Source: Mycobacterium saskatchewanense (GTDB taxonomy: Bacteria; Actinomycetota; Actinomycetes; Mycobacteriales; Mycobacteriaceae). Taken from it: a stretch of 64,000 nucleotides of DNA. Where the stretch lies: assembly GCF_010729105.1 (NCBI RefSeq), contig NZ_AP022573.1, positions 1,240,001 to 1,304,000 of the forward strand, given 5' to 3'. Shown here one piece after another: positions 37,378 to 48,143 of the stretch. The notes beneath the pieces are model-generated. The model was not told where the DNA came from. It saw only the letters and a list, made by a program, of their open reading frames with translations, and did no database searches. The number at the start of each line of letters is the position of its first letter. Position 1 is the first letter of the stretch. The translations under genes and the position numbers were made by a program.

Positions 37378-37773
37378 ATGGCATTCCCAGCGCTCAACCA
37401 TGTCGCGGTCACGGTGCGTGACCTCGAGCTCAGCGGGCCGTGGTACCGCGATCTCTTCGGCGCGGACCCGATGCTCGACGAGGTCACCGATGGCGGGTTC
37501 CGGCACTTGGTGTGGATGCTCGACGGCGGCACGATATTCGGCATTCACCAGCACGACCGCCCTGCCCCCGACGGGGATTTCAGCGAGTTCCGGGTCGGCC
37601 TCGACCACGTCGGCTTCGGCTGCGCCAACCGCGCCGAGCTGGAGAACTGGGTGGCCCGCCTCAACGACTTGGGCATCGACCACGGGGGCATCGTGGACGC
37701 GCCCTACGGCTCGGGGCTGAGCTTCCGCGACCCCGACGGCATCGCGCTGGAGTTCTTTGCCCTGCCGGGCTGA
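37378..37773 (+). CDS. VOC-family (glyoxalase/dioxygenase fold) protein
   Basis: 131 residues, one vicinal-oxygen-chelate domain made of two beta-alpha-beta repeats: LNHVAVTVRDLELSGPWYRD with candidate metal ligand His8, then GLDHVGFGCANRAELENWVA and SFRDPDGIALEFFALPG with a candidate Glu near the end. Such proteins can be isomerases, dioxygenases or resistance proteins; the substrate is unknown. It begins the accessory stretch that runs to tRNA-Val. Confidence 0.88.
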   Translation: MAFPALNHVAVTVRDLELSGPWYRDLFGADPMLDEVTDGGFRHLVWMLDGGTIFGIHQHDRPAPDGDFSEFRVGLDHVGFGCANRAELENWVARLNDLGIDHGGIVDAPYGSGLSFRDPDGIALEFFALPG

Positions 37774-37788
37774 CTCGGCGCCGGCGCA

Positions 37789-38907
37789 TCAGCGGACGGT
37801 CGCGAAGAACGCGCGCACGTCGTCGACGAACAGCTCCGGCTGCTCGAAGGCGGCGAAATGCCCGCCGCGCGGCATCGTCGTCCAGCGCGTGATGTTGTAG
37901 ACCGGCTCGCACCACGACCGCGGCGCACGCAGCACCTCGACGGGGAAAGACGCGACGCCCGTAGGTAATTCGACGCGGCCTTGCCCCCCGAACGTCCGGA
38001 AGCTCTCCCAGTACAAGCGGGCCGAGGAAGCGCCACTGCCGGTGACCCAATACACCATCACGTTGTCGAGAAGCTCGTCGCGGCTCAGCACGTTCTCCGG
38101 GTTGCCGTCGCAATCCATCCAGGCCCAGAACTTTTCGACGATCCAGGCCAGCTGACCGACGGGCGAGTCGACCAGCCCGTAGCCCAGGGTCTGTGGCCGC
38201 GTGGACTGCTGCTTGGAGTAGCCGGTCCCCCACTTGCGGTGATCGGCCATGGCGTGCAGGGCCTGCTGCTCCTCGGGGGTGGGATTCTTGAGGGCCTCGG
38301 GTGTCGGCTGGGCGATCGGCATGTTCAGGTGAATCGCCGCGCAGTGGCCGCCATTTCGGCCGACCTGGGTGGTGACGGCCGCACCCCAGTCGCCGCCCTG
38401 GGCGCCGTAGCGGTCGTAGCCGAGGCACAGCATCAGCGTCTCCCACGCCTCGGCGGTCTTCTCGACGCCCCACCCGGTGCGCGTGGGCTTGCCGGAGAAC
38501 CCGTATCCGGGCAGCGACGGGCATACGACGTGGAAGGCGTCCTCGGCGCGCCCGGACGGCGGGTTGGTGAGCGGCTCGATCACCTTCTGGAACTCGACGA
38601 CCGAGCCCGGCCAGCCATGGGTGATCACCAGCGGGAAGGCGCCGTCGTGCGACGAGCGCTGGTGGATGAAATGCAGGTCCAGGCCGTCGATTTCGGTGAC
38701 GAACTGGTCGAACCGGTTGAGCGCGGCCTCGCGCGCCCGCCAGTCGTACGCGTTGGCCCAGTAGTCGGCGAGCGCCCTGGTGTAGGCGAGCGGGATGCCC
38801 TGGCTCCAGTCGTCCACGCATTCGGCGTCGGGCCACCGGGTGCGCACCAGGCGCGCCCGCAGGTCGTCGAGAACGTCGTCGGAGACATCGATGCGGAAAG
38901 GCTTCAC
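37789..38907 (-). CDS. Epoxide hydrolase, alpha/beta fold with EHN domain
   Basis: 372 residues. The N-terminal epoxide-hydrolase domain reads KPFRIDVSDDVLDDLRARLV and TRWPDAECVDDWSQGIPLAY. In the core, THGWPGSVVEF gives the HGxP oxyanion motif, Asp in AQGGDWGAAV is the nucleophile and His in PRGGHFAAFEQPEL the base. The GTG at 38907 gives the normal start; the upstream frame to 39027 is not family-like. It is divergent from the epimerase with a clear dyad in between. Such enzymes open lipid or xenobiotic epoxides; substrate unknown. Confidence 0.92.
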   Translation of the reverse strand: MKPFRIDVSDDVLDDLRARLVRTRWPDAECVDDWSQGIPLAYTRALADYWANAYDWRAREAALNRFDQFVTEIDGLDLHFIHQRSSHDGAFPLVITHGWPGSVVEFQKVIEPLTNPPSGRAEDAFHVVCPSLPGYGFSGKPTRTGWGVEKTAEAWETLMLCLGYDRYGAQGGDWGAAVTTQVGRNGGHCAAIHLNMPIAQPTPEALKNPTPEEQQALHAMADHRKWGTGYSKQQSTRPQTLGYGLVDSPVGQLAWIVEKFWAWMDCDGNPENVLSRDELLDNVMVYWVTGSGASSARLYWESFRTFGGQGRVELPTGVASFPVEVLRAPRSWCEPVYNITRWTTMPRGGHFAAFEQPELFVDDVRAFFATVR

Positions 38908-38979
38908 GCGTCCATTCTGCCGCGCGGGCTTCGGCGTCAGTCGCTCCCTCCCCGGCCCGGTCGGCCGCACTTGGCGACG

Positions 38980-39018
38980 GGACAATTGTCCTATCAGGCT
39001 GCTACCGTGACAGGACAA
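38980..39018. promoter_or_regulatory. Operator-like dyad between epoxide hydrolase and epimerase genes
   Basis: TTGTCCTATCA (38986-38996) and TGACAGGACAA (39008-39018) match as inverted repeats at ten of eleven positions, with an 11-base spacer. The left arm also belongs to a perfect 12-base palindrome GGACAATTGTCC (38980-38991). The layout is typical of TetR-class operators upstream of mycobacterial oxidoreductases. No TetR gene is next to it. The epimerase starts 30 bases downstream. Confidence 0.65.
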
Positions 39019-39047
39019 AGGTCGCATTACAACGTCAGGAGTCAGCC

Positions 39048-39929
39048 GTGCAAATCTTCGTCACCGGCGGTACCGGCACCATCGGGTCCGCCGTCATCAC
39101 CGAACTGCTTGACCACGGCCACACCGTTCTGGCGCTCGCCCGCTCGGAGGCGTCCGCGCAGGCCGTCGCGCAGGCCGGGGCCGAAGCGTTCCCGGGCGAC
39201 CTGGCAGACCTCGACGCCCTGCGAGCCGGGGCCGCGCGGTCCGACGGCGTGATCCACCTGGCGTTCGGACGCGACTACAGCAGTGTGGAATCGCTCGCCC
39301 GGGCCGTCGCCGAGGAAAGTCGCGCCCTGCAGGTGATGGGAGGCGAACTCGTCGGCAGCGACCGCCCGATCGCCGCGGTCTCGGGCACACCGTGGGTGCC
39401 GGGGCGGCCCTCCACCGAGGCCGATCCGCCGGCGACGGACGGCCCGGTCGGCGGCCGCGGCCGGTCTGTGCTGGCGCTGCTGAACCTGGCCACGCGCGGG
39501 GTGCGCAGCATGGCGGTGCGCATGCCGCGCACCGTCCACAACGAGGGCAAGGGCGGTTTCGCGGGCCTGTTGACCGAAGCGGCCCGCCGTTCCGGGGTCG
39601 TGGGCTATCCGGGCGACGGCACGCAGCGCTGGCCGGCGGTGCACGCGCGCGACGCCGCGGCGTTGTTCCGGCTGGCCCTCGAATCGGCGCCGGCCGGGAC
39701 GTCGTGGCATGCCGTCAGCGACGAGGGAGACGCGGTGCGCGACATCGCCAGCGTCATCGGGCGCAGGCTGGGCCTGCCGGTCGAGACCGTCCCGGAGGAA
39801 GCCTTCGGACCGTTCGGCGCGATCTTCGCGCTCGACCAGCCCGCCACCAGTGCGCACACCCGCAGCGTCCTCGGCTGGAAGCCCACTCACCCCAGCCTCC
39901 TCGAGGATCTGGAGAACATTCGGCCCTGA
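39048..39929 (+). CDS. NAD-dependent epimerase/dehydratase-like extended SDR
   Basis: 293 residues. Rossmann start MQIFVTGGTGTIGSAVITEL with the nucleotide loop at residues 6-13 (TGGTGTIG). Then GDLADLDALRAGAARSDGVI, HLAFGRD and VHNEGKGGFAGLL. No standard YxxxK is obvious in the expected place, as in many atypical extended SDRs. GTG start at 39048. It probably acts as a reductase on a small or xenobiotic ketone; the substrate is unknown. It is likely controlled through the dyad just upstream. Confidence 0.87.
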   Translation: MQIFVTGGTGTIGSAVITELLDHGHTVLALARSEASAQAVAQAGAEAFPGDLADLDALRAGAARSDGVIHLAFGRDYSSVESLARAVAEESRALQVMGGELVGSDRPIAAVSGTPWVPGRPSTEADPPATDGPVGGRGRSVLALLNLATRGVRSMAVRMPRTVHNEGKGGFAGLLTEAARRSGVVGYPGDGTQRWPAVHARDAAALFRLALESAPAGTSWHAVSDEGDAVRDIASVIGRRLGLPVETVPEEAFGPFGAIFALDQPATSAHTRSVLGWKPTHPSLLEDLENIRP

Positions 39930-39960
39930 TCACAACCGGACCCGTTGTGGCGCTTCAAAT

Positions 39961-40569
39961 TCAGCGCTTTAGCGCCAGCGATCCGCGAGTGTGATGCGCG
40001 ACAACGCGTGCCAAGAAGGGCGGTTCGAGGAGCCGCCGTGGCGGGTCGATGGGATTGGCGACGCGGCTGAGGCGCTCGGTCACGACGATGTCGCGCTCGG
40101 CGACCTCGAGGATATTGCGCCGGCTCCAGCGAACCGCGCGCTGCGACAGCGATCTGCGAGACCGGCCGGTGGTCCGATCGGAGGGCTGATTGACGGCCCA
40201 AACCGGCTTGATCAGGGTCGCGACGTCGGCATAGAAGGCTTGCGGGTCAACGGGATTGGCGCGACGGAGCTGGGTTCGTAACGCGTGTGCGTGCAGGGCG
40301 GCCATGGTCATGCCCCGGCCGTTGATGGGGTCCAGACAACACAGCGCGTCGCCGAGCACCAGCAGGCCCTGCGGGCAGCGGATGTGGTCGTAACGGCGCC
40401 AGACGCCACCGGGAGACCCGTATGTCGACACCGGAGTCAGCGGCCGTGCGGATCGAAGCGCCGGCCAGATGTGCGTCGGGACGAAATCCTCGGCGAACGC
40501 CAGCATGTCGGCAAGATCGGTTGGCAGGCCTGCGATGCCGGCACCGAGGACGACGGCGCGACCTGTCAT
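39961..40569 (-). pseudogene. Internally deleted FAD-dependent monooxygenase
   Basis: 202 codons without a frameshift. Residues 1-15 (MTGRAVVLGAGIAGL) are the N-terminal FAD-binding glycine motif. Residue 16 onward (PTDLADMLAFAEDFVPTHIW) jumps to what is, in full-length relatives, near the end of the substrate domain, followed by VWRRYDHIRCPQGLLVLGDA and INGRGMTMAALHAHALR, the distal FAD motif. Roughly 250 residues are missing at about 40524, so the protein cannot form the normal fold. This is inference from remembered full-length homologues near 460 residues. The promoter side keeps an operator-like dyad at 40650-40668. An in-frame deletion could be recent. Confidence 0.75.
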
Positions 40570-40649
40570 GCGGCCTCCTTGCCGATGGGCGGCGTGCAGG
40601 CCGATGGGTGGACGGCTTTGCGGTCCCCGACCGAACGAACGCTACCACA

Positions 40650-40668
40650 ATCTTAAGGACAATAAGAT
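40650..40668. promoter_or_regulatory. AT-rich operator-like dyad upstream of deleted flavoprotein
   Basis: ATCTTA (40650-40655) and TAAGAT (40663-40668) are exact reverse complements around AGGACAA. A related half-site (GATAAGAGGACTTTA) follows at about 40672-40686. The block 40645-40692 is strongly AT-rich against its surroundings. It lies 81 bases before the start of the truncated flavoprotein gene and about 105 bases before the divergent LysR gene. A TetR-class operator is likely by shape; this is inference. Confidence 0.55.
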
Positions 40669-40772
40669 GAAGATAAGAGGACTTTAAATATCAGGGTCGT
40701 CCGGACCGTGCCGGCCGACGCGGCGGCCCAGTCCGCGCCGACGATTACGCACCCCTAGCATGCGTAACAGTC

Positions 40773-41693
40773 ATGAGCATCTCCGACGCGTCGCTGACCG
40801 CGCTGCGGGTACTGCGCGCGGTGGCTGAGCGCGGCACCCTCGGTGCCGCGGCGGCATCGCTGGGCTACACCCAGTCGGCGGTGTCACGCCAGATCGCCTC
40901 GCTGGAACGCGCCGCGGGCACACCGCTGGTCGAGCGTCACCACAGCGGCGTGCGGTTGACCCCCGCGGGGCAGGTGGTGCTGCGCACCGCGTCCGCGGTC
41001 ATCGATCGGATCGACGCCACCGCACGGGAGTTGAGCGGTCTGCCCGAGGAACGCGCCGTCGTGCGGCTGGGCTGGTTCGCCAGCGCCGGCGCGGCGCTGA
41101 TCCCGCGGGCACTGGCCGCCCTGAGCCGCAGCCACCCGGGCATCACGGTGCTCTCCCGCGAGGGCAGCACCTCGGCGCTGGTGCGGGCGCTGCGCGCCGG
41201 CACCGTGGACCTCGCGGTCGTGGCGTCGAGCACACCCTTTCGAGCGTTGGACTGCGAGAGCCCGCCGCTACTGGTCGACACGCTTACCGAACGGTCACTG
41301 CGCATTGCGGTTCCCGCCGAACACGCACTGGCGCGTGGTGATTCGATCGATATAGCCGACCTGCACGGTCAGCGGTGGATCGGCGGGATCGGCAACGACC
41401 GGGTGTTCGGGGTGTGGCCGGGCCTGGACGAGCGGCCCGAGGTGGCGCACTTCGCGCGCGACTGGCTGGCCAAGCTGCAGATGGTGGCCGCGGGCTTGGG
41501 CATCACCACGCTGCCGGCGGCGTTGAGCGCAGCGGTGCCGGCCGGAGTGCGAGTGTTGCCCGTACGCGGCGGCCCGCAGGAGCGGCGCCGCATACAGTTG
41601 GCCCGGCTACCGCAACCGCCCACCGAGCCGATGGCCCGCCTGGCAGAGGCGCTGCGGGCGGCGGCCCTCGACACCGACGCCACCCTGACCTAG
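40773..41693 (+). CDS. LysR-family transcriptional regulator
   Basis: 306 residues. The N-terminal winged HTH is standard: LTALRVLRAVAERGTLGAAA, ASLGYTQSAVSRQIASLERA, AGTPLVERHHSGVRLTPAG. The rest is a periplasmic-binding-like effector domain with VVRLGWFASAGAALIPRALA and VDLAVVASSTPF. ATG at 40773. Its likely target is the SDR pair just downstream or the divergent flavoprotein remnant; neither is proven. Confidence 0.92.
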   Translation: MSISDASLTALRVLRAVAERGTLGAAAASLGYTQSAVSRQIASLERAAGTPLVERHHSGVRLTPAGQVVLRTASAVIDRIDATARELSGLPEERAVVRLGWFASAGAALIPRALAALSRSHPGITVLSREGSTSALVRALRAGTVDLAVVASSTPFRALDCESPPLLVDTLTERSLRIAVPAEHALARGDSIDIADLHGQRWIGGIGNDRVFGVWPGLDERPEVAHFARDWLAKLQMVAAGLGITTLPAALSAAVPAGVRVLPVRGGPQERRRIQLARLPQPPTEPMARLAEALRAAALDTDATLT

Positions 41694-41849
41694 CCCGACC
41701 GTTAGCCCGACCGTCCACGCCAGACATTCCGTTCTCGCATACCCCGGTTGCGTTTCTCTCGCTATCTACATGGCGCTGGCGTCCCTAGCGTGGGGAGTCG
41801 ACGAGCCTAACTCACTCGCCGACACCACGATCCGCGGGAAGGACCGCTC

Positions 41850-42290
41850 ATGAGCAGGATCACCACACCATTCGGATTCGCCAGCACCGCCTTGGAAATC
41901 GCCGACGGCGTCGACTTGTCCGGCCGGCAGGCCATCGTCACCGGCACTTCCTCGGGCATCGGGGCCGAAACCGCACGCGCACTCGCCGCGGCCGGCGCCT
42001 GGGTCGTGCTGGCCGTGCGCGACGTCGGAACCGGGCGGCGCGCCGCCGTCGACATCGCCACGACCACCGGCAGCCAGCACGTCACAGTCGCACCGATGGA
42101 CCTCACCGACCTGGACTCGGTGGCCGACTTCGTCGCCGATTGGTCTGAGCCACAGCATATCTCGGCCACCTCGCCGCTGCTGGACGGAATCGGGCGCCGC
42201 TACTGCGTCGGGGGCAACGCCGCCCGGTTGTGGAGCATCCCCGACGCCCTGGTCTCGCAGGTTTCCTCGACGCCGGCGGGGATGCGGTGA
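41850..42290 (+). pseudogene. Internally deleted short-chain dehydrogenase
   Basis: 146 codons in frame. Residues 1-104 match the N-terminal half of a retinol-dehydrogenase-like SDR: ITTPFGFASTALEIADGVDL, AIVTGTSSGIGAETARALAA and APMDLTDLDSVADFVADW, up to EPQHI where VNNAG should follow. Residues 105-146 (SATSPLLDGIGRRYCVGGNA and RLWSIPDALV) match only the C-terminal tail of the same family. About 170 residues, including the catalytic Ser/Tyr/Lys, are missing at about 42162. The product cannot be an active SDR. The stop overlaps the next SDR's ATG (TGATG), so the remnant may now act as a translational leader. Confidence 0.78.
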
Positions 42291-43135
42291 TGAGCACATC
42301 ATCTCGCGTGGCCCTGGTTACCGGCGCCACCCAGGGCCTGGGTTTCGCTCTGGCCCAAGGACTGGCCCAACGGATGAATCCCGGGGACACCGTCTACCTG
42401 ACCGGCCGCAACTACGAGCGGATCGGCCACGCCATCGACTCACTCGGGTCGACCACCGCCCAGGTCCGCGGGGAAGTGCTCGACGTCGGCCACCCCGATG
42501 CGGCCGCCCAGTTGGCCACCGAACTACGGAGCCGTCACGGCGGTGTGGACTTCGTGGTCAACAACGCGGTCATGCGCGTCGGTCCGGACGACGACCCGGC
42601 GGCCGTCATCGACGAGTACTGCGAGGTCAACAACTTCGGCACTACGCGGTGCCTGCGCGCGTTCACGCCGCTGCTGCGCGCCCGCGGCCGCTTCCTGGTC
42701 GTCGCCAGCTCCTTGGGCACGCTGGAGTACCTCGCGCCCGTCCTATGGGACCACTTCGACGGGCTGAGCTCCCTCGACGACGTCGACGATCAGGTCGCCG
42801 CATGGCGTTACGCGGTCAAGGACGGCAGCGCCCGTGGCGGGCCGTGGCCCGGATTCGTCAACATCCCATCCAAAATTGGGCAGGTCGCCGCCGTGCGGGC
42901 GCTGGCCAGTCACCGGCGATCCAGCGACCTGGAGCGTGGTGTCCTACTGGCAGCGGTGTGCCCTGGGATGATGAACACCCCCACCTCCGCGGTGTGGTGG
43001 GATGTCACCGAGGCCCCCACCCCCGCGCAGGCCGCCGTGGCCGTCCTCGACCTGGTGTTCGACCCGGTCAAACCCGAGCAGTACGGGCAGCTGCTGCGCC
43101 AGGGGGAGGTGTTGGCGTGGAAGCCCCCACCGTGA
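42290..43135 (+). CDS. Carbonyl-reductase-like SDR lacking catalytic Tyr
   Basis: 281 residues. Nucleotide site RVALVTGATQGLGFALAQGL, VDFVVNNAVMRVG, and FLVVASSLGTLEYLAPVLWD with the catalytic Ser. The element that aligns with YxxxK of carbonyl reductases reads WPGFVNIPSKIGQVA, so Tyr is replaced by Asn (NIPSK) while Lys is kept. The end has CPGMMNTPTSAVWWDVTEAP. ATG 42290 overlaps the stop of the deleted SDR. Activity would need an alternative acid, so it may be inactive or binding-only. Family placement is firm, function uncertain. Confidence 0.85.
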   Translation: MSTSSRVALVTGATQGLGFALAQGLAQRMNPGDTVYLTGRNYERIGHAIDSLGSTTAQVRGEVLDVGHPDAAAQLATELRSRHGGVDFVVNNAVMRVGPDDDPAAVIDEYCEVNNFGTTRCLRAFTPLLRARGRFLVVASSLGTLEYLAPVLWDHFDGLSSLDDVDDQVAAWRYAVKDGSARGGPWPGFVNIPSKIGQVAAVRALASHRRSSDLERGVLLAAVCPGMMNTPTSAVWWDVTEAPTPAQAAVAVLDLVFDPVKPEQYGQLLRQGEVLAWKPPP

Positions 43136-43255
43136 CCGCCGCGCAGCACTGCCTCGGTGAGGGGTGCCGATGTTGATGCCATCCGCCGTAATAGGTCTAG
43201 CCCCGAACCTCACCGGCACCTCACCGGCAGGTTGGGCCGCACGTCGGCTTGCTGG

Positions 43256-43327
43256 TGGGCGCGGACGGTATCGAACCGCCGACCGCTGGTGTGTAAAACC
43301 AGAGCTCTACCACTGAGCTACGCGCCC
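43256..43327 (-). tRNA. tRNA-Val (anticodon UAC)
   Basis: Minus-strand cloverleaf of 72 bases: acceptor GGGCGCG pairs with CGCGCCC, D-arm AGCTCAGTGGTAGAGCT, anticodon stem CTGGT/ACCAG with loop TTTACAC (anticodon TAC), and T-arm with GGTTCGATACC. The discriminator is A, and CCA is not encoded. It lies between the accessory stretch and ahpE, and such a tRNA could be an integration site, though no integrase is seen nearby. Confidence 0.95.
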
Positions 43328-43374
43328 CGCCGCCCCGGGCAGGCTACACGCCCCACCCCGGGCCCCCAAAACCG

Positions 43375-43836
43375 TCAGCCCCTCAGCGCCGCCAGCGCGT
43401 CGGTCCACATCCGCTGGTCGCGCGACTCGCCGGGCTCCTTCATCTCGGCGAACCGAATGATCCCGGACCGATCGACGACGAAGGTGCCGCGGTTGGAGTA
43501 CCCGGCGGCCTCGTTGAAAACCCCGTAGGCCCGACTGACCTCGCCGTGCGGCCAGAAGTCGGACAGCACCGGGAACGTGAAGCCGCTCTCCAGCGCCCAG
43601 ATCTTGTGCGTGGGCGGGGGGCCGACCGAGATGGCCAGCGCCGCGCTGTCGTCGTTCTCGAAAACGGGCAGGTGGTCCCGCAACTGATCCAGCTCGCCCT
43701 GGCAGATCCCGGTGAACGCCAGCGGGAAGAACACCAGCAGCACGTTCTTGGCGCCGCGATACGAGCTCAGGGTGACCCGCTGCTGGTTCTGGTCGCGCAG
43801 GGTGAAGTCGGGGGCGGCCGTGCCGACGGCCAGCAT
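43375..43836 (-). CDS. ahpE: One-cysteine peroxiredoxin AhpE
   Basis: 153 residues, exact AhpE length. Peroxidatic Cys45 in PLAFTGICQGELDQLRDHLP is the only cysteine, so it is a 1-Cys enzyme that must be reduced by an outside thiol (mycothiol/mycoredoxin in M. tuberculosis). It reduces peroxides and peroxynitrite. TLSSYRGAKNVLLVFFPLAF and GTFVVDRSGIIRF are conserved. The ATG overlaps the stop of the DUF3052 gene by one base. Confidence 0.97.
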   Translation of the reverse strand: MLAVGTAAPDFTLRDQNQQRVTLSSYRGAKNVLLVFFPLAFTGICQGELDQLRDHLPVFENDDSAALAISVGPPPTHKIWALESGFTFPVLSDFWPHGEVSRAYGVFNEAAGYSNRGTFVVDRSGIIRFAEMKEPGESRDQRMWTDALAALRG

Positions 43837-44258
43837 CAACGCTTCCCGGTTCTGGACTTCGGCTGCACCAATCGGCTGGCGCTCCAGTCGCCCAGGTTGA
43901 CCGACGAGGTCGGCATCAGGCCGGCGGTGGGGGCCGCTTCGGCGATGTCGGAGGGCAGCACGTGGCCGGGCTTGCCGGTCTTGGGCGTCAGCACCCAGAT
44001 CACGCCATCCTCGGCCAGCGGGCTGATGGCGTCCATCAGGGTGTCGACCAAGTCGCCGTCCCCGTCGCGCCACCACAACAGCACCACGTCGATGACCTCG
44101 TCGCTGTCCTCGTCGAGCAGGTCACCGCCGCACGCCTCCTCCACCGCAGCGCGGATGTCGTCGTCGGTGTCGTCGTCCCAGCCCCACTCTTGGACCACTT
44201 GGTCTCGTTGGATGCCCAGTTTGCGGGCGTAGCTCGGGTCGTGATCCGCCGCGACCAC
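43836..44258 (-). CDS. DUF3052 protein (Rv2239c-like)
   Basis: 140 residues, soluble, acidic. Conserved family text: YARKLGIQRDQVVQEWGWDD, then DTDDDIRAAVEEACG, VDVVLLWWRDGDGDLVD-like sequence and GVIWVLTPKTGKPGHVLPSD. No catalytic motif is recognised. GTG start at 44258 with GGAGGCT just upstream. Coupling to ahpE suggests an oxidative-stress or envelope role, which is only inference. Confidence 0.88.
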   Translation of the reverse strand: MVAADHDPSYARKLGIQRDQVVQEWGWDDDTDDDIRAAVEEACGGDLLDEDSDEVIDVVLLWWRDGDGDLVDTLMDAISPLAEDGVIWVLTPKTGKPGHVLPSDIAEAAPTAGLMPTSSVNLGDWSASRLVQPKSRTGKR

Positions 44259-44339
44259 CGTGGAGCCTCCTTAAACCTTCCGCGCACTGTGCGATGGGGA
44301 ATATCGTCGCATAGCCGCAACCCGGTCGACACCCGTGCC

Positions 44340-44921
44340 TCAGAACGAAGCCAGGCACAGTTTCAGGGCCTTCGTCTTGGTGTCGTTGAGTCGATCGACG
44401 CGCCGGTTGAACTCCCCCGTCGACGCGTGGGTGCCGATGGCGTTGGCCACCCCGTGGGCCGCGTCGACGTAGGCGTTGAACGCGTCCTTCAACTGCTGCG
44501 ACAGCGCATCGTTGAAGCTGTTGGAAACCGTTGAGGCGCTGTTGTTCAGCGCATCGATGGCCGGGCCTTCGGTGGGGCCGGTGTTGCGTCCCCCGTTGTA
44601 GGCCCCGACGAACGCGTTCACCTTGTCGATCGCGTCCTTGCTCGTCGTGGCCAGCGAGTCACAGGACGCACGCACCGCCCTGGTGGTCAGCGACTGCTGG
44701 CGCTGGGATTCCCGGATGCTGGACGTCGCGGACGAGGCGGACACCGAGGCCGACACCGACTGGCGGTAGGCCGGCGCCACCTTGGTATCGGGCGTGGCCG
44801 TGCCGTTGGTGACGGTGGTACAGCCGACGATGCCGATCAGCGCCACCGCGACGCAGCCGAGCGCCAGCGCAACCCGCTTCGGGGAATTCCCGGCAAGGAC
44901 GGCACGCCACCCGATGAGCAC
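44340..44921 (-). CDS. Putative lipoprotein (Rv2240c-like)
   Basis: 193 residues. N-terminal helix [19 protein letters not shown] with lipobox-like IVGC, then a Ser/Thr-rich linker ([12 protein letters not shown]) and a helical domain with two cysteines ([10 protein letters not shown] and [10 protein letters not shown]) that may form a disulfide. Start GTG 44921. Likely membrane-anchored outside the cytoplasm; function unknown. It is divergent from aceE with 160 bases between them, where no clear promoter is read. Confidence 0.82.
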   Translation of the reverse strand: MLIGWRAVLAGNSPKRVALALGCVAVALIGIVGCTTVTNGTATPDTKVAPAYRQSVSASVSASSATSSIRESQRQQSLTTRAVRASCDSLATTSKDAIDKVNAFVGAYNGGRNTGPTEGPAIDALNNSASTVSNSFNDALSQQLKDAFNAYVDAAHGVANAIGTHASTGEFNRRVDRLNDTKTKALKLCLASF

Positions 44922-45081
44922 GGCTTGACGTTACCGGGTGGGGTTGGCGCAGTCCCAGCACACGCCGGGTTGGTGTCCGCAAGGTGAACCGGCTCTCCCG
45001 TCGCGACCGCGGGTACCCGCCCAGGACTCAGGTGCGGCACGATAGGGGGACAGACGCACCGCCGACTACAGGAGTAGTTCG

Positions 45082-47874
<2,793 letters not shown>

Positions 47875-47900
47875 GCCGATGGGGCCTCAGCCCACTCCGC

Positions 47901-48086
47901 GAGCGCCCGGCCAGCCGGGCATACGGCGACGAGCGCCCGGCCAGCCGGGCCTACGCGGTGGCGAGCGCCCGGCCAGCCGCCCTCAGCTCGCTGCGAGTGC
48001 CCGGCCAGCCGCCCTCAGCCCGCTGCGAGCGCCCGGCCAGCCGGGCATACGGCGACGAGCGCCCGGCCAGCCGGGCGTTCGACACC
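47901..48086. repeat. Six-copy 30-32 bp tandem repeat between aceE and mabR
   Basis: Units start at 47901, 47931, 47963, 47995, 48027 and 48057, with lengths 30, 32, 32, 32, 30 and 30. All share GAGYGCCCGGCCAGCCG. In four units (1, 2, 5 and 6) GCCCGGCCAGCCGGGC forms a perfect six-base-pair hairpin with loop CCAG; in units 3 and 4 the right arm is changed to CCGCCC, so an imperfect stem. Units 1 and 5 are identical over 30 bases. One frame reads as RPASRAYGDE-like repeats, but that is inside a shadow frame. It lies in the 270-base gap before mabR, and copy number may vary between strains (VNTR). Confidence 0.85.
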
Positions 48087-48143
48087 GCCACGACCCCGCA
48101 GTGCTTTAGCGGGAACTTCCAAAAAGGGGCGTAGGTTTTAGGG

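Noticed and set aside
43256..43327. Genomic island boundary at tRNA-Val
   Set aside because: No integrase, no direct repeat of the tRNA 3' end was found within 37378-43255, and base composition is normal, so an island is not supported.
47901..48086. CRISPR-like array
   Set aside because: Repeats are adjacent with no unique spacers and no cas genes lie nearby; a tandem repeat fits better.
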